Shown: positions 10,131 through 19,746, counted from the stretch's first letter. The stretch is DNA of 64,000 nucleotides from Pseudonocardia sp. CNS-004 (GCA_001942185.1 MKJV01000068.1:372001-436000); one strand, 5' to 3'. Notes: generated by a model from the sequence alone, not told the origin. Program-made: numbers and translations.

Positions 10131-10797
10131 GCAGCCCGGCCCTCCCGGTCGACCGTCGAGCCGTGCTACGGCGGCGCATCCGGCTGCTCGTCGCGGCGAC
10201 GATCACCTACAACGTCGTCGAGGCGGTCGTGGCGATCACCGCCGGCACGATCGCGTCGTCGATCGCGCTGATCGGCTTCGGCCTGGACTCGGTGATCGAG
10301 GTCAGCTCCGCCGCCGCTGTCGCCTGGCAGTTCGCGGGCCCCGACCACGACGCCGGGAGCGGGTCGCGCTGCGGATCATCGCGTGGTCGTTCTTCGCGCT
10401 GGCCGCCTACGTCACGGTCGAGGCGCTGCGCGCGCTCGTCGGCGGCCACGAGCCGGAGCGGTCCGACGTCGGGATCGCGCTGGTCGCGATCAGCGTCGTG
10501 ATCATGCCGTTCCTGTCGTGGGCCCAGCGCAGGACGGGGCGGGAGCTGGGCTCGGCGAGCGCCGTGGCCGACTCGAAGCAGACCCTGCTGTGCACGTACC
10601 TCTCGGCGGGGGTGCTCGCCGGGCTGGTGCTGAACGCCGCGTTCGGCTGGTGGTGGGCCGACCCGGTGGTCGCGCTCGGGCTCGCCGCCGTCGCGGTCCG
10701 CGAGGGGCGCGCGGCGCTGCGCGGCGAGACCTGCTGCGCACCCATGGCCGTCGACGACGGCGGGTGCGGGTGCTGCGACGCGAAGGGCGCCTCATGA
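10127..10797 (+). CDS. cation diffusion facilitator-like transporter (frame break)
   Basis: About 223 residues with five or six hydrophobic segments and the CDF-like motif IALIGFGLDSVIEVSSA in the second helix. It ends with a Cys-rich tail (ETCCAPMAVDDGGCGCC) that could bind soft metals. The frame breaks at 10355-10357, where GCCGGGAGCGG should carry one more G; the corrected join is DHDAGERVALRIIAW. The GTG start overlaps the cmtR stop, so it is almost certainly the metal exporter controlled by CmtR. Metal (Cd, Pb, Zn) is inferred from the regulator. Confidence 0.85.
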
Positions 10798-11429
10798 TGC
10801 GGACCCCCGACACCGAGCGGCTGCGCCGCTACTGGGACCGGCACGCAGGCTCGTACGACCGGCAGATGCAGTTCATCGAGCGGAAGCTGTTCGGGGACAG
10901 CCGGCAGTGGGTGTGCCGCGGCGCGGCCGGGGACGTGCTGGAGGTGGGCATCGGCACCGGCCTCAACCTCGGCCACTACCCCGCGGCCGGCACGCTCACC
11001 GGCGTCGACCTCAGCCCGGAGATGCTCGAACACGCGCGACGGCGGGCGGCGGCGGGTGGACGCCCGGTCACCCTGCGGGTCGGCGACGCCCATCACCTGG
11101 AGTTCCCGGACCACTCGTTCGACACGGTGGTGTGCACGTTCGCGCTGTGCGCCATCCCGGACGAGCGCCGCGCCGTCGCCGAGATGTGGCGCGTGCTGCG
11201 GCCCGGCGGGCAACTGCGCCTGGCCGATCACGTCGTGAGCACCTCCGCGCCCGTCCGGCTGCTCCAGCGGCTGCTGGAGGTGGTGTCGATACCGTCGGGC
11301 GGCGAGCATTTCCGCCGCCGCCCGGTCCTCCACCTGCGCGACCTCGGATTCACGATCGAGCAGCAGGAGCGCTTCGCGCTGGGGATCGTCGAGCGCGTCT
11401 GCGCCCGCAAGCCGAGCCCCGACCCCTGA
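10794..11429 (+). CDS. SAM-dependent methyltransferase (UbiE-like)
   Basis: A 211-residue class I methyltransferase. The SAM-binding motif I is LEVGIGTGLNLGHYP, followed by acidic motif GVDLSPEML, then GDAHHLEFPDHSFDTVVCTFALC and LRPGGQLRLADHV. The start overlaps the transporter stop (two possible ATGs, 10794 or 10797), so it belongs to the cmtR operon. It could methylate a metal(loid) or simply be a menaquinone-type enzyme carried along; no specific substrate feature is visible. Confidence 0.82.
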   Translation: MMRTPDTERLRRYWDRHAGSYDRQMQFIERKLFGDSRQWVCRGAAGDVLEVGIGTGLNLGHYPAAGTLTGVDLSPEMLEHARRRAAAGGRPVTLRVGDAHHLEFPDHSFDTVVCTFALCAIPDERRAVAEMWRVLRPGGQLRLADHVVSTSAPVRLLQRLLEVVSIPSGGEHFRRRPVLHLRDLGFTIEQQERFALGIVERVCARKPSPDP

Positions 11430-11483
11430 TCGGCTGCTCTGATCGGCGTGGAGATCGCGGGCCCGGTGTGCTACCCCAGGATC

Positions 11484-12458
11484 ATGGCCGACGCGGATGT
11501 ACCCACCTACGCCCAGCTGCGCGACAACGTCCCGCCCGGGTCCAGCTGGGGGGTCTTCGAACGCGACCCGGAGCGGGGCACGGCCAACTTCGCGGGTGCC
11601 GAGGAGGTGCTCGCGGCCGCCGCCACCGTCACGCGCGGGGCGGTGTTCAACCTCGACCTCCCGCTCGACGCCTTCGACCCGCCGATGGCGCGGGCCCGCA
11701 AGGCGCCGCGCCACGCGCTGTTCGCCACCCACGCGGAGGCCCGCGACGACGTCCTCGACGGCTTCTACCCCCAGTCGTCCTCGCAGATCGACGGCCTGCG
11801 CCACCGCCGGGCGTCCGGCCTGGGGTTCTACAACGGCGTACCGGACGCGGAGATCGAACCGGGGCAGCCTGCGCTGGGGGTGCAGCGGTGGGCCGTGCAG
11901 CCGATCGTCGGGCGCGGTGTCGTCGTCGACGTGGCGGGCCTCCTCGCGGCCGAGGGCACCCCGCTCGACCACCGCGCGGGCCCGGCGCTCGACGTCGCGG
12001 TGCTCGACCGCGCGCTGCGGGCGCAGGGTGAACAGGTGCGGCCGGGTGACCTCCTGCTCGTGCACACCGGCTGGGCGCGCTGGTACCTCGACGCCGATCC
12101 GGAGGTGCGCGCCGAGGTGTGGGCGGCACAGCGCACCACCGGCTTCGCGCAGAGCGTGGAGTTCCCGGAGTGGCTGTGGGACCACCGCGTCGCCGTGCTC
12201 GCGTCCGACACGTTCGCCGTGGAGGTGATGCCGCCCCGTCCGGACAGCCCGTTCCGCGACAGCGCGCCCGAGGACGCCGGGATGATGCACCAGGAGCTCA
12301 TCGCCAAGCTCGGGGTGCCGCTCGGCGAGCTGTGGGACCTCACGGAGATCGTCGCCGACAGCCGCAGGCACGGCCGCTGGGACGCGCTCGTCGTCGTGAA
12401 GCCGCTCCACCTCGTCGGCGGCGTAGGGTCCCCGCCCAACGCCACCGCCCTGCGGTGA
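11484..12458 (+). CDS. cyclase-family hydrolase (PF04199)
   Basis: A 324-residue protein of the kynurenine formamidase-like cyclase family. The SSSQIDGLRHR segment matches the metal-binding HxGTHxDxxxH region in the SGTQWDGL.H subtype, followed by FYNGV, LLVHTGW and the late DTFAVEVMPP...MHQELIAKLGVPLGELWDL. These enzymes are usually metal-dependent hydrolases; substrate unknown. The ATG chosen gives the family N-terminus; a GTG 36 bp upstream is also in frame. No obvious operon partner. Confidence 0.8.
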   Translation: MADADVPTYAQLRDNVPPGSSWGVFERDPERGTANFAGAEEVLAAAATVTRGAVFNLDLPLDAFDPPMARARKAPRHALFATHAEARDDVLDGFYPQSSSQIDGLRHRRASGLGFYNGVPDAEIEPGQPALGVQRWAVQPIVGRGVVVDVAGLLAAEGTPLDHRAGPALDVAVLDRALRAQGEQVRPGDLLLVHTGWARWYLDADPEVRAEVWAAQRTTGFAQSVEFPEWLWDHRVAVLASDTFAVEVMPPRPDSPFRDSAPEDAGMMHQELIAKLGVPLGELWDLTEIVADSRRHGRWDALVVVKPLHLVGGVGSPPNATALR

Positions 12459-12534
12459 CCTCCCGCGGGATGTCGGATCGGCGGGCCTGCCGAACGTCAC
12501 CGGTGTGGGACCACCGCACAGGGAGGAGCATCGG

Positions 12535-12875
12535 ATGAAGTACGTGTTGATGTTCGCCGAGACCCAGCAGTACGCCGCGGACCTCGCCGCGATGAGCGAG
12601 GCGGAGCGCCAGGAGGCCTTCGACGACGTGGGCCGCTGGTTCGCCGCGAACGCGGCACGGATCACCCACCACGTCCACCTGCGGCCCCCGCACACCGCCA
12701 CCACCCTGCGCAGGTGGACGGCCGGGTCGAGATCACCGACGGTCCGTTCGTCGAGGGCAAGGAGGTCGTCAGCGGGTTCGTCGAGATCGAGGTCGCAGAC
12801 CTGGACGAGGCGCTGGCGATGTCCCGCTCGTGGCCCGCATGCCCGATCGTCGAGATCCGTCCCGTCGACCCCTGA
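12535..12875 (+). CDS. DGPF/YCII-family protein linked to ECF42 sigma factor (frame break)
   Basis: About 113 residues. The start MKYVLMFAET and the central TDGPFVEGKEVVSGF with the signature DGPF identify the family. One G is missing at 12713-12714; the corrected join reads TTLRR-VDGRVEITDGPF. DGPF proteins are genomically tied to ECF42 sigma factors, whose gene starts 4 bp downstream. Biochemical function is unknown in the family. GGGAGGAG precedes the ATG. Confidence 0.88.
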
Positions 12876-12879
12876 GCAC

Positions 12880-14072
12880 GTGACCGACCCGCAGGACGAG
12901 CTGGCCGGCGTGGTGCGCGAGCACGCCGGGCGGCTCGCCGCGTCGCTGGTCCACCTGCTCGGGGACTTCTCGGCCGCGGAGGACCTCGTGCAGGACGCGA
13001 TCGAGACCGCGCTGCGACGCTGGCCGGTCGAGGGCGTGCCGGACCGTCCGGACGCCTGGCTGTTCACCGTCGCCCGCAACCGCGGGCTCGACGTGCTGCG
13101 CCGCCAGTCCCGTTACCGGGAGAAGCTCGCCCAGCTCGAGTGGCCGGCCAGGCACGAGCCGGACGACCGGCTGCGCCTGCTGTTCACCTGCTGCCACCCG
13201 GCCCTCCCCCGGCCGGCGCAGATCGCGCTCACCCTGCGCACGATCTGCGGCCTGACCACCGCGCAGATCGCCGCCGCGTTCCTCGTGCCGGATGCCACGG
13301 TGACGCAGCGCATCACCCGGGCCAAGCGCAAGATCACCGAGGCGGGTATCCCGTACCGCATCCCGGCGGAACCGGAGCTGCCCGAGCGGCTGGACGAGGT
13401 CCTCACCGTCGTCTACCTACTCTACAACGAGGGCTACCTGTCATCGACCGGTGACGGCACCTGGTCGCGGCGGCTGGCCGAGGACGCCGAATGGCTGGCG
13501 GCCTCGCTCGTCTGGACGCTGCCCCGGGAACCCGAGGTCATCGGCCTGCTCGCGCTGATCCGGCTCCACCAGGCCCGGGCAGGCGCCCGTTCGACGAGGG
13601 AGGGCGCATCGTGCTGCTGCCCGACCAGGACCGGAGCCGGTGGGACCACGCCGCCATCGCCGAGGCGGGCCGGCTCATCGCCCGCGCCGCCGCGGCCGGC
13701 CGCCCCGGCCCCTACCAGCTGCAGGCCGCGATCGTCGCCTGCCACGCGGAGGCGCCGCGGTGGGAGGACACCGACTGGGCGCAGATCGTCGTCCTCTACG
13801 ACATGTTGCTCGCCGTGGCCCCGTCACCGGTGACCCGGCTGAACCGCGCGATCGCCCTTCGCCACCACGCAGGCCCGGAGGCCGCGATGAGGGAGGTGGA
13901 CGCGCTCGCCGGGCACCTCGACCGGTACCCGCTGCTGCACGCCACCCGGGCGGAGCTGCTCCGGGCGCTCGGTGCACCCGAGGAGGCGCGGGAGGCCGAC
14001 CGCCGCGCGCTCGACCTCACCGCCAACCCCGCTCAGCGCGCGATCCTCGAGGACCGCATCAGCTGGACGTGA
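12880..14072 (+). CDS. ECF42-group RNA polymerase sigma factor (frame break)
   Basis: About 397 residues. Region 2 (EDLVQDAIETALRRWP..RPDAWLFTVARNRGLDVLRR), region 4 (LTLRTICGLTTAQIAAAFLVPDATVTQRITRAKRKI), then a long helical C-terminal extension with TPR-like repeats, which marks the ECF42 group. No anti-sigma factor is nearby; the extension is thought to control activity. The frame breaks near 13588-13590 (one G missing); the corrected join is ARAGARFDEGGRIVLLPDQDR. Its stop overlaps the convergent gene by 14 bp. Confidence 0.9.
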
Positions 14073-14670
14073 GGGCGGCGGGCCGCCACGCCGCACGTCC
14101 GATGAACGCCAGCATCCTGGTCTGCTCGTCGCTTCCCGCGGGCGGAGCGAGCTCGGGCCCGAAGAAGCCGGGGCGACGGACCACGTTGGTGCGCGCCCAG
14201 TCGAACGCGACCGTGACGAGCTCCGGGTCGAGCCGCACGTCCCTGCCGAGGCCGTGCGCGACATCCCAGGTGTGCGCCACCGTGTCCATGATCAGCAACG
14301 TCACGATCCGGGCGAGCGGGCCCTCGCCCAGGCCGGTGATCGACGTCGTCCGCGCCAGCGCGTCGGGGGTCAGGGTCGCCACCGACTCGGCACGCGCGGC
14401 CCGCCAGACCGGGACCGGGTCGGGCCCGGCGAGCTCGCCCGGGTGGGGCGTACCCGGCGCGCCGCGCCCGTCCGCGTAGTCCGCCCCGGTCGCCCACGCC
14501 TGCATCTGGCGCTGGCCCCAGATGACATGCCCCGCGACGTCCCGCACCGTCCACTCCGCACAGGCGGAGGGGGCGTCCCACTGGTCCGGCCGCACCGCGG
14601 CCAGCACCGCGTCGAAGCCGTCCTGTGCCCGCCGGTACTGCTGCATCGCATCCGTCTGCATCGCGTTCAT
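14059..14670 (-). CDS. TIGR03086-type DinB/maleylpyruvate isomerase-like protein
   Basis: A 203-residue helical protein with the DinB_2/MDMPI pattern: an early DQWDAPSACAEWTVRDVAGHVIWGQRQM segment carrying the first metal-ligand histidine and a central MDTVAHTWDVAHGLG segment with two more histidines. Such proteins use a mycothiol-type cofactor or bind a metal; substrate unknown. The ATG at 14670 follows GGAAGG with good spacing; another ATG at 14697 is possible. Confidence 0.82.
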   Translation of the reverse strand: MNAMQTDAMQQYRRAQDGFDAVLAAVRPDQWDAPSACAEWTVRDVAGHVIWGQRQMQAWATGADYADGRGAPGTPHPGELAGPDPVPVWRAARAESVATLTPDALARTTSITGLGEGPLARIVTLLIMDTVAHTWDVAHGLGRDVRLDPELVTVAFDWARTNVVRRPGFFGPELAPPAGSDEQTRMLAFIGRAAWRPAALTSS

Positions 14671-14762
14671 CGCCGACCTTCCGCTCGAGGAACTCATGCC
14701 CCTCAGACGAACCGGCAGCCGCGGAATCCGACAGCAGACGGAGAGATGTTCCAGAGACGCGC

Positions 14763-15434
14763 CTACGGCCGCAGCGCCGCGTCGCGCGCGATCCGGTCGG
14801 CCCGGCGGGTGGTCTCGGGGAGCCGGTGGCGGGCCATCCGCAGCACGTGGTCGCACGCCGCGTCGAGCCCGATGCGGTGGCCCACCGACACGAACACCGG
14901 CTTGACGCCGTGCTGCGTGCGCAGCGCCCTGCCCACGACGTCGTCCCCGTCGACCTGCGGGGTCCACGACCCACGCGCGGGCTTCGGCATCTCGAACGGC
15001 AGGGGCGGCGTCTTCGCCACCCCGATCGTCGGCACGTCCGTCAGCAGGCCGACGTGGCAGGCCAGGCCGAACCGGCGCGGGTGGGCCGTGCCGGCACCAT
15101 CGCACACGATCAGGTCCGGCACGTGCTCCAGCGCCTCCAGCGCCGCGGTGACGGCGGGCAGCTCGCGCATGGCGAGGAAGCCGGGCTCGTAGGGGTGTCC
15201 CGCCGGGGCGCAGGCGGTGCGGGTCTCGATCGGGCGCAGGGTCGTGGCGTCCAGCACGACCACCGCCGCCACGACGTCGTCGGTGCCGTCGCGCTGCGCC
15301 ACGTCGACACCGGCGACCGTGCGCAGGTCCGTGGGACCCTGCCCGGTGGCGTCCACGAGCGGGCGCAGCTTGTCCTGCTGCGCTGCGGCCTCGTCGAGGG
15401 AGGCCGGCAACGGCCCGAGGATTTGCAGGTGCAC
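14763..15434 (-). CDS. nfi: endonuclease V (deoxyinosine 3'-endonuclease)
   Basis: A 223-residue DNA repair enzyme that nicks DNA one base 3' of deoxyinosine. All core motifs are present: AGVDVAQ with the catalytic aspartate, PYEPGFLAMRELP with the catalytic glutamate and the YxPG wedge, and CDGAGTAHPRRFGLACHVGL. The GTG start gives the family N-terminus. It stands alone in its orientation group with the hydrolase downstream of its own start. Intact. Confidence 0.93.
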   Translation of the reverse strand: MHLQILGPLPASLDEAAAQQDKLRPLVDATGQGPTDLRTVAGVDVAQRDGTDDVVAAVVVLDATTLRPIETRTACAPAGHPYEPGFLAMRELPAVTAALEALEHVPDLIVCDGAGTAHPRRFGLACHVGLLTDVPTIGVAKTPPLPFEMPKPARGSWTPQVDGDDVVGRALRTQHGVKPVFVSVGHRIGLDAACDHVLRMARHRLPETTRRADRIARDAALRP

Positions 15435-15496
15435 GGCGGCGGACGCTATCGCCTTTTCACCCGATCGAGGGAGAGCCTTTCGCCGATTGCCGCCGC

Positions 15497-16570
15497 TCAG
15501 GTCTCGACGACCACCGTGGCCGGGCGGTGGTCGGTGGCGCGCTCGTCGCGCCGCACCCCGTCGCCGGTACGCCGGGCCGCCCACGCGTCGTGCTCGATCC
15601 GTCCCGACCCCGGCGCCTTCCGCACACCCGCGGACGAGGCCATCGCCGGGGACAGGACGATGTGGTCGAGCAGGATCCGCTTCTGCGGTTCCTCGGTCAC
15701 GAAGTCGTCGAACACCGCGCTGTAGCGCAGCTCGGCAGGCACGTCGACCAGTGCGTGCCCGAACAGCGTCTCCGGCCGGTACGACGAGCCGACCAGCAGG
15801 TCCGTGACGTTGTGCGCGAGGTACTGCTGCTCGAACAGGTCGCGGCCGGGCCCGTCGTTGAAGTCGCCGAGCACGACGATCGCGGAGTTCGCGTCCTCGT
15901 CCAGGCGGGCGTCGAGGTACTGGCGCACCCGCATGCCCTCGTTGGCGATGCGGCGCCGGTTCTGCAGCGCCGACCTGATGAACTCGATACGCCGGTCCGG
16001 ATCCCGCCACATCTGCTCACCGCGGTTGATGAAGTTCGACTTGAGGTGGGCCACGACGACGGTCACCGGCCGCCCGTCGAGCGTCAGCCCGCAGACCAGC
16101 GGGTCCCGCGTGAACCGGTACTCGTCCACCACCCCGTCGCCGTCGACGTCGGCGAGCCACGGCTCGACGAGGTCGGCGGTGCCCACGAGCTCGGCCCCGA
16201 CCTCGGGTTTCGCCAGCAACGCGAGCTTCTGCGAACCTCCGCTGTCACCGATCAGGAACCGGTACCGGCCGGCCAGGTGCGTGTCGAGGAACAACGCCAG
16301 CTCGGCCGCCCGGCTCGGCGCCTCCTGGAGCGCCACGACGTCGGCGTCCAGGTCCGCGATCAGGCCGGCGAGCAGGCCCGCCGCCCGCTCCGTCTCGCAC
16401 TCGACCCCGTCCCGCACGAACGTCGGCCGCCAGGCGGCGCCACCGGCGCTGTCGGGGGCGAACCAGTCGTTCATCCACTCGCCGTTGAGTGTCGTGATCG
16501 CGAACTGCGCCACGCCCGCCTCCCGGTCGCTCGGTCGCTCGTCGGCCGAATCGTCGCGCTGCGCGGACAT
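15497..16570 (-). CDS. endonuclease/exonuclease/phosphatase-family hydrolase
   Basis: About 357 residues with the EEP fold landmarks: FAITTLNGEWMNDWF at the start, DVVALQEA with the metal glutamate, VVVAHLKSNF, VVLGDFNDGP and the C-terminal LLDHIVLS. These coordinate Mg2+ for phosphodiester or phosphomonoester hydrolysis. No signal peptide is evident. The ATG at 16570 is used; a GTG at 16513 directly before the conserved core is also possible. Confidence 0.85.
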   Translation of the reverse strand: MSAQRDDSADERPSDREAGVAQFAITTLNGEWMNDWFAPDSAGGAAWRPTFVRDGVECETERAAGLLAGLIADLDADVVALQEAPSRAAELALFLDTHLAGRYRFLIGDSGGSQKLALLAKPEVGAELVGTADLVEPWLADVDGDGVVDEYRFTRDPLVCGLTLDGRPVTVVVAHLKSNFINRGEQMWRDPDRRIEFIRSALQNRRRIANEGMRVRQYLDARLDEDANSAIVVLGDFNDGPGRDLFEQQYLAHNVTDLLVGSSYRPETLFGHALVDVPAELRYSAVFDDFVTEEPQKRILLDHIVLSPAMASSAGVRKAPGSGRIEHDAWAARRTGDGVRRDERATDHRPATVVVET

Positions 16571-16624
16571 CCGCCGAAACCGGTCGACGGTGAACGATCG
16601 GGATCGATCGGGTACACCTGACTG

Positions 16625-16926
16625 GTGAGCACTCAGGCAGAGAAGGTCCTGGTGCCGGCGCTGGTGGGGCTCGAGGTGAGCGACGCGCACGAGCTCGCGT
16701 TCGAAGCGCGGGTCGTGGTGGTCTCGGCCGATCCCGACGTGCCGCTCCCCGTGGCGGGCACCGTCGTCGCGCAGGCCCCCAGCGCGGGCACCCGGGTCGC
16801 TCCGGCCCATCCCGTCGTCGTCGCCGTCGACACGGGTGCGGCGGTGGGGGCGGTGGCGGCGGCCGCAAGCTCACCACCGCCCCGCCCGGACCGCGCGACC
16901 CGTCGGGCTCCAAGACACCGGCCTGA
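16625..16926 (+). CDS. small PASTA-domain protein (frame break)
   Basis: About 100 residues. Residues 6-70 form one PASTA domain (VLVPALVGLEVSDAHELAFEA...AGTVVAQAPSAGTRVAPAHPVVVAVDTG). The following glycine-rich stretch is interrupted near 16835-16840; adding one G gives a poly-Gly linker followed by KLTTAPPGPRDPSGSKTPA and a stop. PASTA domains normally bind peptidoglycan outside the cell as part of kinases or PBPs, but no signal or membrane segment is present here, so its location and role are unclear. Confidence 0.7.
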
Positions 16927-17059
16927 GCCCCATCCTGTTGCCGGCGGTCCTGTTATGGTCGAGCACGTGGCAGGCGTGGGGGACGACGACATCTCCGGGT
17001 GATCCCGGACGAGTTCGCCGATTTCCCGTTCACCCCCACAGTTCCGTGAAGGCCGCCGC

Positions 17060-18676
17060 ATGTCGATCACTTGTTCCCACCTGTCCTTCTCCTGGCCGGA
17101 CGACACCCCCGTGTTCCAGGACCTGTCCTTCACCGTCGCCGAAGGGCGCACCGGGCTCGTCGCACCCAACGGCGCCGGGAAGAGCACCCTGCTGCGGCTG
17201 ATCGCCGGCAGGCTGACCCCCACCGGTGGCACCGTCACCGTCGACGGGGTGCTCGGGTACCTCCCGCAGGAACTGCCGTTCACCGGCGACCTGACCGTGG
17301 CCGAGGTGCTCGGCGTCGCGCCCGTGCTCGCGGCGCTGCACGCCGTCGAGGCGGGCGACACCGGCGAGGAGCACTTCACGACGATCGGCACCGACTGGGA
17401 CGTCGAGGAGCGCACCCGCGCCCAGCTCGACCGGCTCGGGCTCGCCGACGTCGAGCTCACCCGGCGCCTCGCCACCCTCTCCGGCGGCCAGGTCGTCTCC
17501 CTCGGGCTGGCCGGGCAACTGCTCGCCCGGCCCGACGTCCTGCTGCTCGACGAGCCGACCAACAACCTCGACCTCGACGCCCGCAGCAGGCTCTACGACG
17601 TGCTCGACGACTGGGGCGGCTGTCTGCTGCTCGTCAGCCACGACCGTGCGCTGCTCGACCGGATGGACCGCATCGCCGAGCTCGGCCGCGGCGACGTCCG
17701 CTTCTTCGGCGGGAACTTCACCGCGTACACCGAGGCCGTGGCGGCGGAGCAGGAGGTGGCCGAGCGGAACGTGCGCAACGCCGAGCAGGAGGTCAAGCGC
17801 GAGAAGCGGGAGATGCAGCAGGCCCGCGAGCGGGCCGCCCGCCGGGCGAGCACCGCGGCCCGCAACATCAAGGACGCCGGGCTGCCCAAGATCCTCGCGG
17901 GCGCGCGGCAACGACGGGCGCAGGAGTCGGCGGGGAAGGCCGACGGCACCCACGCCGCGCGGGTCGGCGCGGCGCGCGCCCGGCTCGACGAGGCCGGCCA
18001 GGCCCTGCGCGACGAGCAGAAGATCGCGCTCGAGCTCCCCGAGACCCGGGTCCCGGCCGGTCGCACCGTGTTCGCGGGCGAGGGCATCCGGGTCCGCGGC
18101 CTCTTCGCGGGCGACGGGATCGACCTGGCCATCCGCGGGCCCGAGCGCATCGCGCTGACCGGCCCCAACGGTGCCGGCAAGTCCACGCTGCTGCGCGTGG
18201 TCCACGGTGAGCTCGAACCCGACGCCGGCTCGGTGGGCCGCGCAGACGGCCGCATCGCGTACCTCTCGCAGCGGCTGGACCTGCTCGACCCGGACCGCAC
18301 CGTCGTGGAGAGCCTGGCCGCCGCCGCACCCGCGATGCCGCCGTCTCGGCGGATGCACCTGCTCGCCCGGTTCCTCTTCCGCGGCGACCGCATCCACCTC
18401 CCGGTCCGGGCGCTCTCCGGCGGCGAGCGGCTGCGCGCCACCCTCGCCTGTGTCCTTCACGCCGAGCCCGCCCCCCAGCTCCTGCTCCTCGACGAGCCGA
18501 CGAACAACCTCGACCTGGTCAGCGTCGGCCAGCTGGAGAGCGCGCTGGTCGCCTACGAGGGCGCGTTCGTGGTGGTGAGCCACGACGAACGCTTCCTCGC
18601 CGAGATCGGGGTGGACCGCTGGCTGCGGCTCGCGGACGGCAAGCTGCGCGAGACGGGCCCGCCCGACGCCCACTGA
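17060..18676 (+). CDS. ABC-F family ATPase
   Basis: A 538-residue protein with two ABC ATPase domains and no membrane segments. Domain 1: Walker A APNGAGKST, signature LSGGQ, Walker B LLLLDEPTNNLDL. A charged linker (residues about 230-330, rich in Arg/Lys/Glu) is the P-site tRNA interaction motif region. Domain 2: GPNGAGKST, LSGGE, LLLLDEPTNNLDL. ABC-F proteins act on ribosomes, some giving antibiotic protection. Which drug, if any, cannot be told. Followed by a perfect 40-bp palindrome. Confidence 0.9.
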   Translation: MSITCSHLSFSWPDDTPVFQDLSFTVAEGRTGLVAPNGAGKSTLLRLIAGRLTPTGGTVTVDGVLGYLPQELPFTGDLTVAEVLGVAPVLAALHAVEAGDTGEEHFTTIGTDWDVEERTRAQLDRLGLADVELTRRLATLSGGQVVSLGLAGQLLARPDVLLLDEPTNNLDLDARSRLYDVLDDWGGCLLLVSHDRALLDRMDRIAELGRGDVRFFGGNFTAYTEAVAAEQEVAERNVRNAEQEVKREKREMQQARERAARRASTAARNIKDAGLPKILAGARQRRAQESAGKADGTHAARVGAARARLDEAGQALRDEQKIALELPETRVPAGRTVFAGEGIRVRGLFAGDGIDLAIRGPERIALTGPNGAGKSTLLRVVHGELEPDAGSVGRADGRIAYLSQRLDLLDPDRTVVESLAAAAPAMPPSRRMHLLARFLFRGDRIHLPVRALSGGERLRATLACVLHAEPAPQLLLLDEPTNNLDLVSVGQLESALVAYEGAFVVVSHDERFLAEIGVDRWLRLADGKLRETGPPDAH

Positions 18677-18782
18677 GCCCGCGACTCGCGTGCATCGATA
18701 GCGCGACTCGCGGGGAGGGCGGGCCCGCCCTCCCCGCGAGTCGGGGTCTGCGTGCGCGCGAGTCGGGGTCTGCGTGTGCGCA
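18677..18782. repeat. CGCGACTCGCG repeat cluster 1 with perfect 40-bp palindrome
   Basis: Fills the space between two convergent genes. Two left units (GCGACTCGCG) and two right units (CGCGAGTCGGGGTCTGCGTG) flank a perfect palindrome at 18704-18743 (20-bp arms starting CGACTCGCGGGGAGGGCGGG). It probably serves as a bidirectional terminator. Related clusters lie at 54933 and 61712. Confidence 0.8.
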
Positions 18783-19715
18783 TCAGACCTCTGCGGCGGC
18801 CCCGATCGTCGGGGTGAGCTGGCGGTGGGTCGCGACCGCGTGCTGGACGTCCTCCCCCACCAGGTCGGCGTTCAGGGCGATGGCGGCCGCGGAGCCCATG
18901 CCGGCCGCCGTCACCACCTGGGCGCGCGGGTCCACGACGTTTCCCGCCGCCCAGACGCCCGGCACGCTCGTGCGGCCGGTCGGGTCGGTGCGGACCCGGC
19001 CATCGTCGCCCGTCTCGCAGCCCAGCCCGGCCAGCAGGTCGTCCCGTGGCACGAACCGGGGCCCCACGAACAGCACCTCCCGCGGCACGACGCGCCCGTC
19101 GGCCAGCTCCACCCCACGCAGGGCGTCGCCGTCCACCGACAGGCCCGCGACCTCGCCGTCGGCGATGTGCACCCCGCGGGCGATCAGCTGCTCGCGCTCG
19201 TCGGCGGAGAGCTCGGTCCGGTGCGGGAAGAACACGACGTCCGGCGACCATTGCGGCAGCAGGAGCCCGAGGTGCACGGTGCCGAGCACGCCGATCGGCC
19301 GGTCGCGCACCTCGTACCCGTGGCAGTACGGGCAGTGCAGCACGTCGCGGGCCCACCGCTCGCGCAGGCCGGGGACGTCGGGCAGCTCGTCGCGCAGGCC
19401 GGTGGCCACGAGCACGCGGCGGGCCCGCAGCGTGCGGCCACCCGCGAGGTGCACCGCGAACCCGACGTCGATGCGCTCGACCCGGTCCGCGACGATCTCG
19501 CCGCCGTACCCGGTCACCTCGGCCCGCCCCACCTCGAGGAGCCGGGCCGGCGCCATGCCGTCGCGCGAGAGGAAGCCGTGCATGTGCGCCGCCGGCGCGT
19601 TGCGCGGGTCTCCCGCGTCGATCACCGCCACCCGCCTGCGGGCCCTCGTCAGCACCAGCGCCGCGTTCAGCCCCGCCGCGCCGGCGCCGACCACCACTAC
19701 GTCGAACTCGTCCAT
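18783..19715 (-). CDS. thioredoxin reductase-like FAD oxidoreductase
   Basis: A 310-residue flavoprotein with an N-terminal FAD motif (VVVGAGAAGLNAALVLTRARRRVAVID), a redox-active CPYC motif in VLHCPYCHGYEVRD, a second nucleotide-binding region and a C-terminal GVWAAGNVVDP segment. It resembles the compact TrxR-like family that is usually paired with an XRE-cupin regulator, as here. The partner thiol is unknown. The ATG is divergent from 19786, with a perfect palindromic operator between. Confidence 0.85.
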   Translation of the reverse strand: MDEFDVVVVGAGAAGLNAALVLTRARRRVAVIDAGDPRNAPAAHMHGFLSRDGMAPARLLEVGRAEVTGYGGEIVADRVERIDVGFAVHLAGGRTLRARRVLVATGLRDELPDVPGLRERWARDVLHCPYCHGYEVRDRPIGVLGTVHLGLLLPQWSPDVVFFPHRTELSADEREQLIARGVHIADGEVAGLSVDGDALRGVELADGRVVPREVLFVGPRFVPRDDLLAGLGCETGDDGRVRTDPTGRTSVPGVWAAGNVVDPRAQVVTAAGMGSAAAIALNADLVGEDVQHAVATHRQLTPTIGAAAEV

Positions 19716-19746
19716 GCCCCGCAGGGTCCGCCCGCCGGACCGAGTT

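Noticed and set aside
10407..13079. An 890-codon open frame on the minus strand
   Set aside because: Shadow of the CDF, methyltransferase, cyclase and DGPF genes; no domain, no ribosome-binding site, and low-complexity composition.
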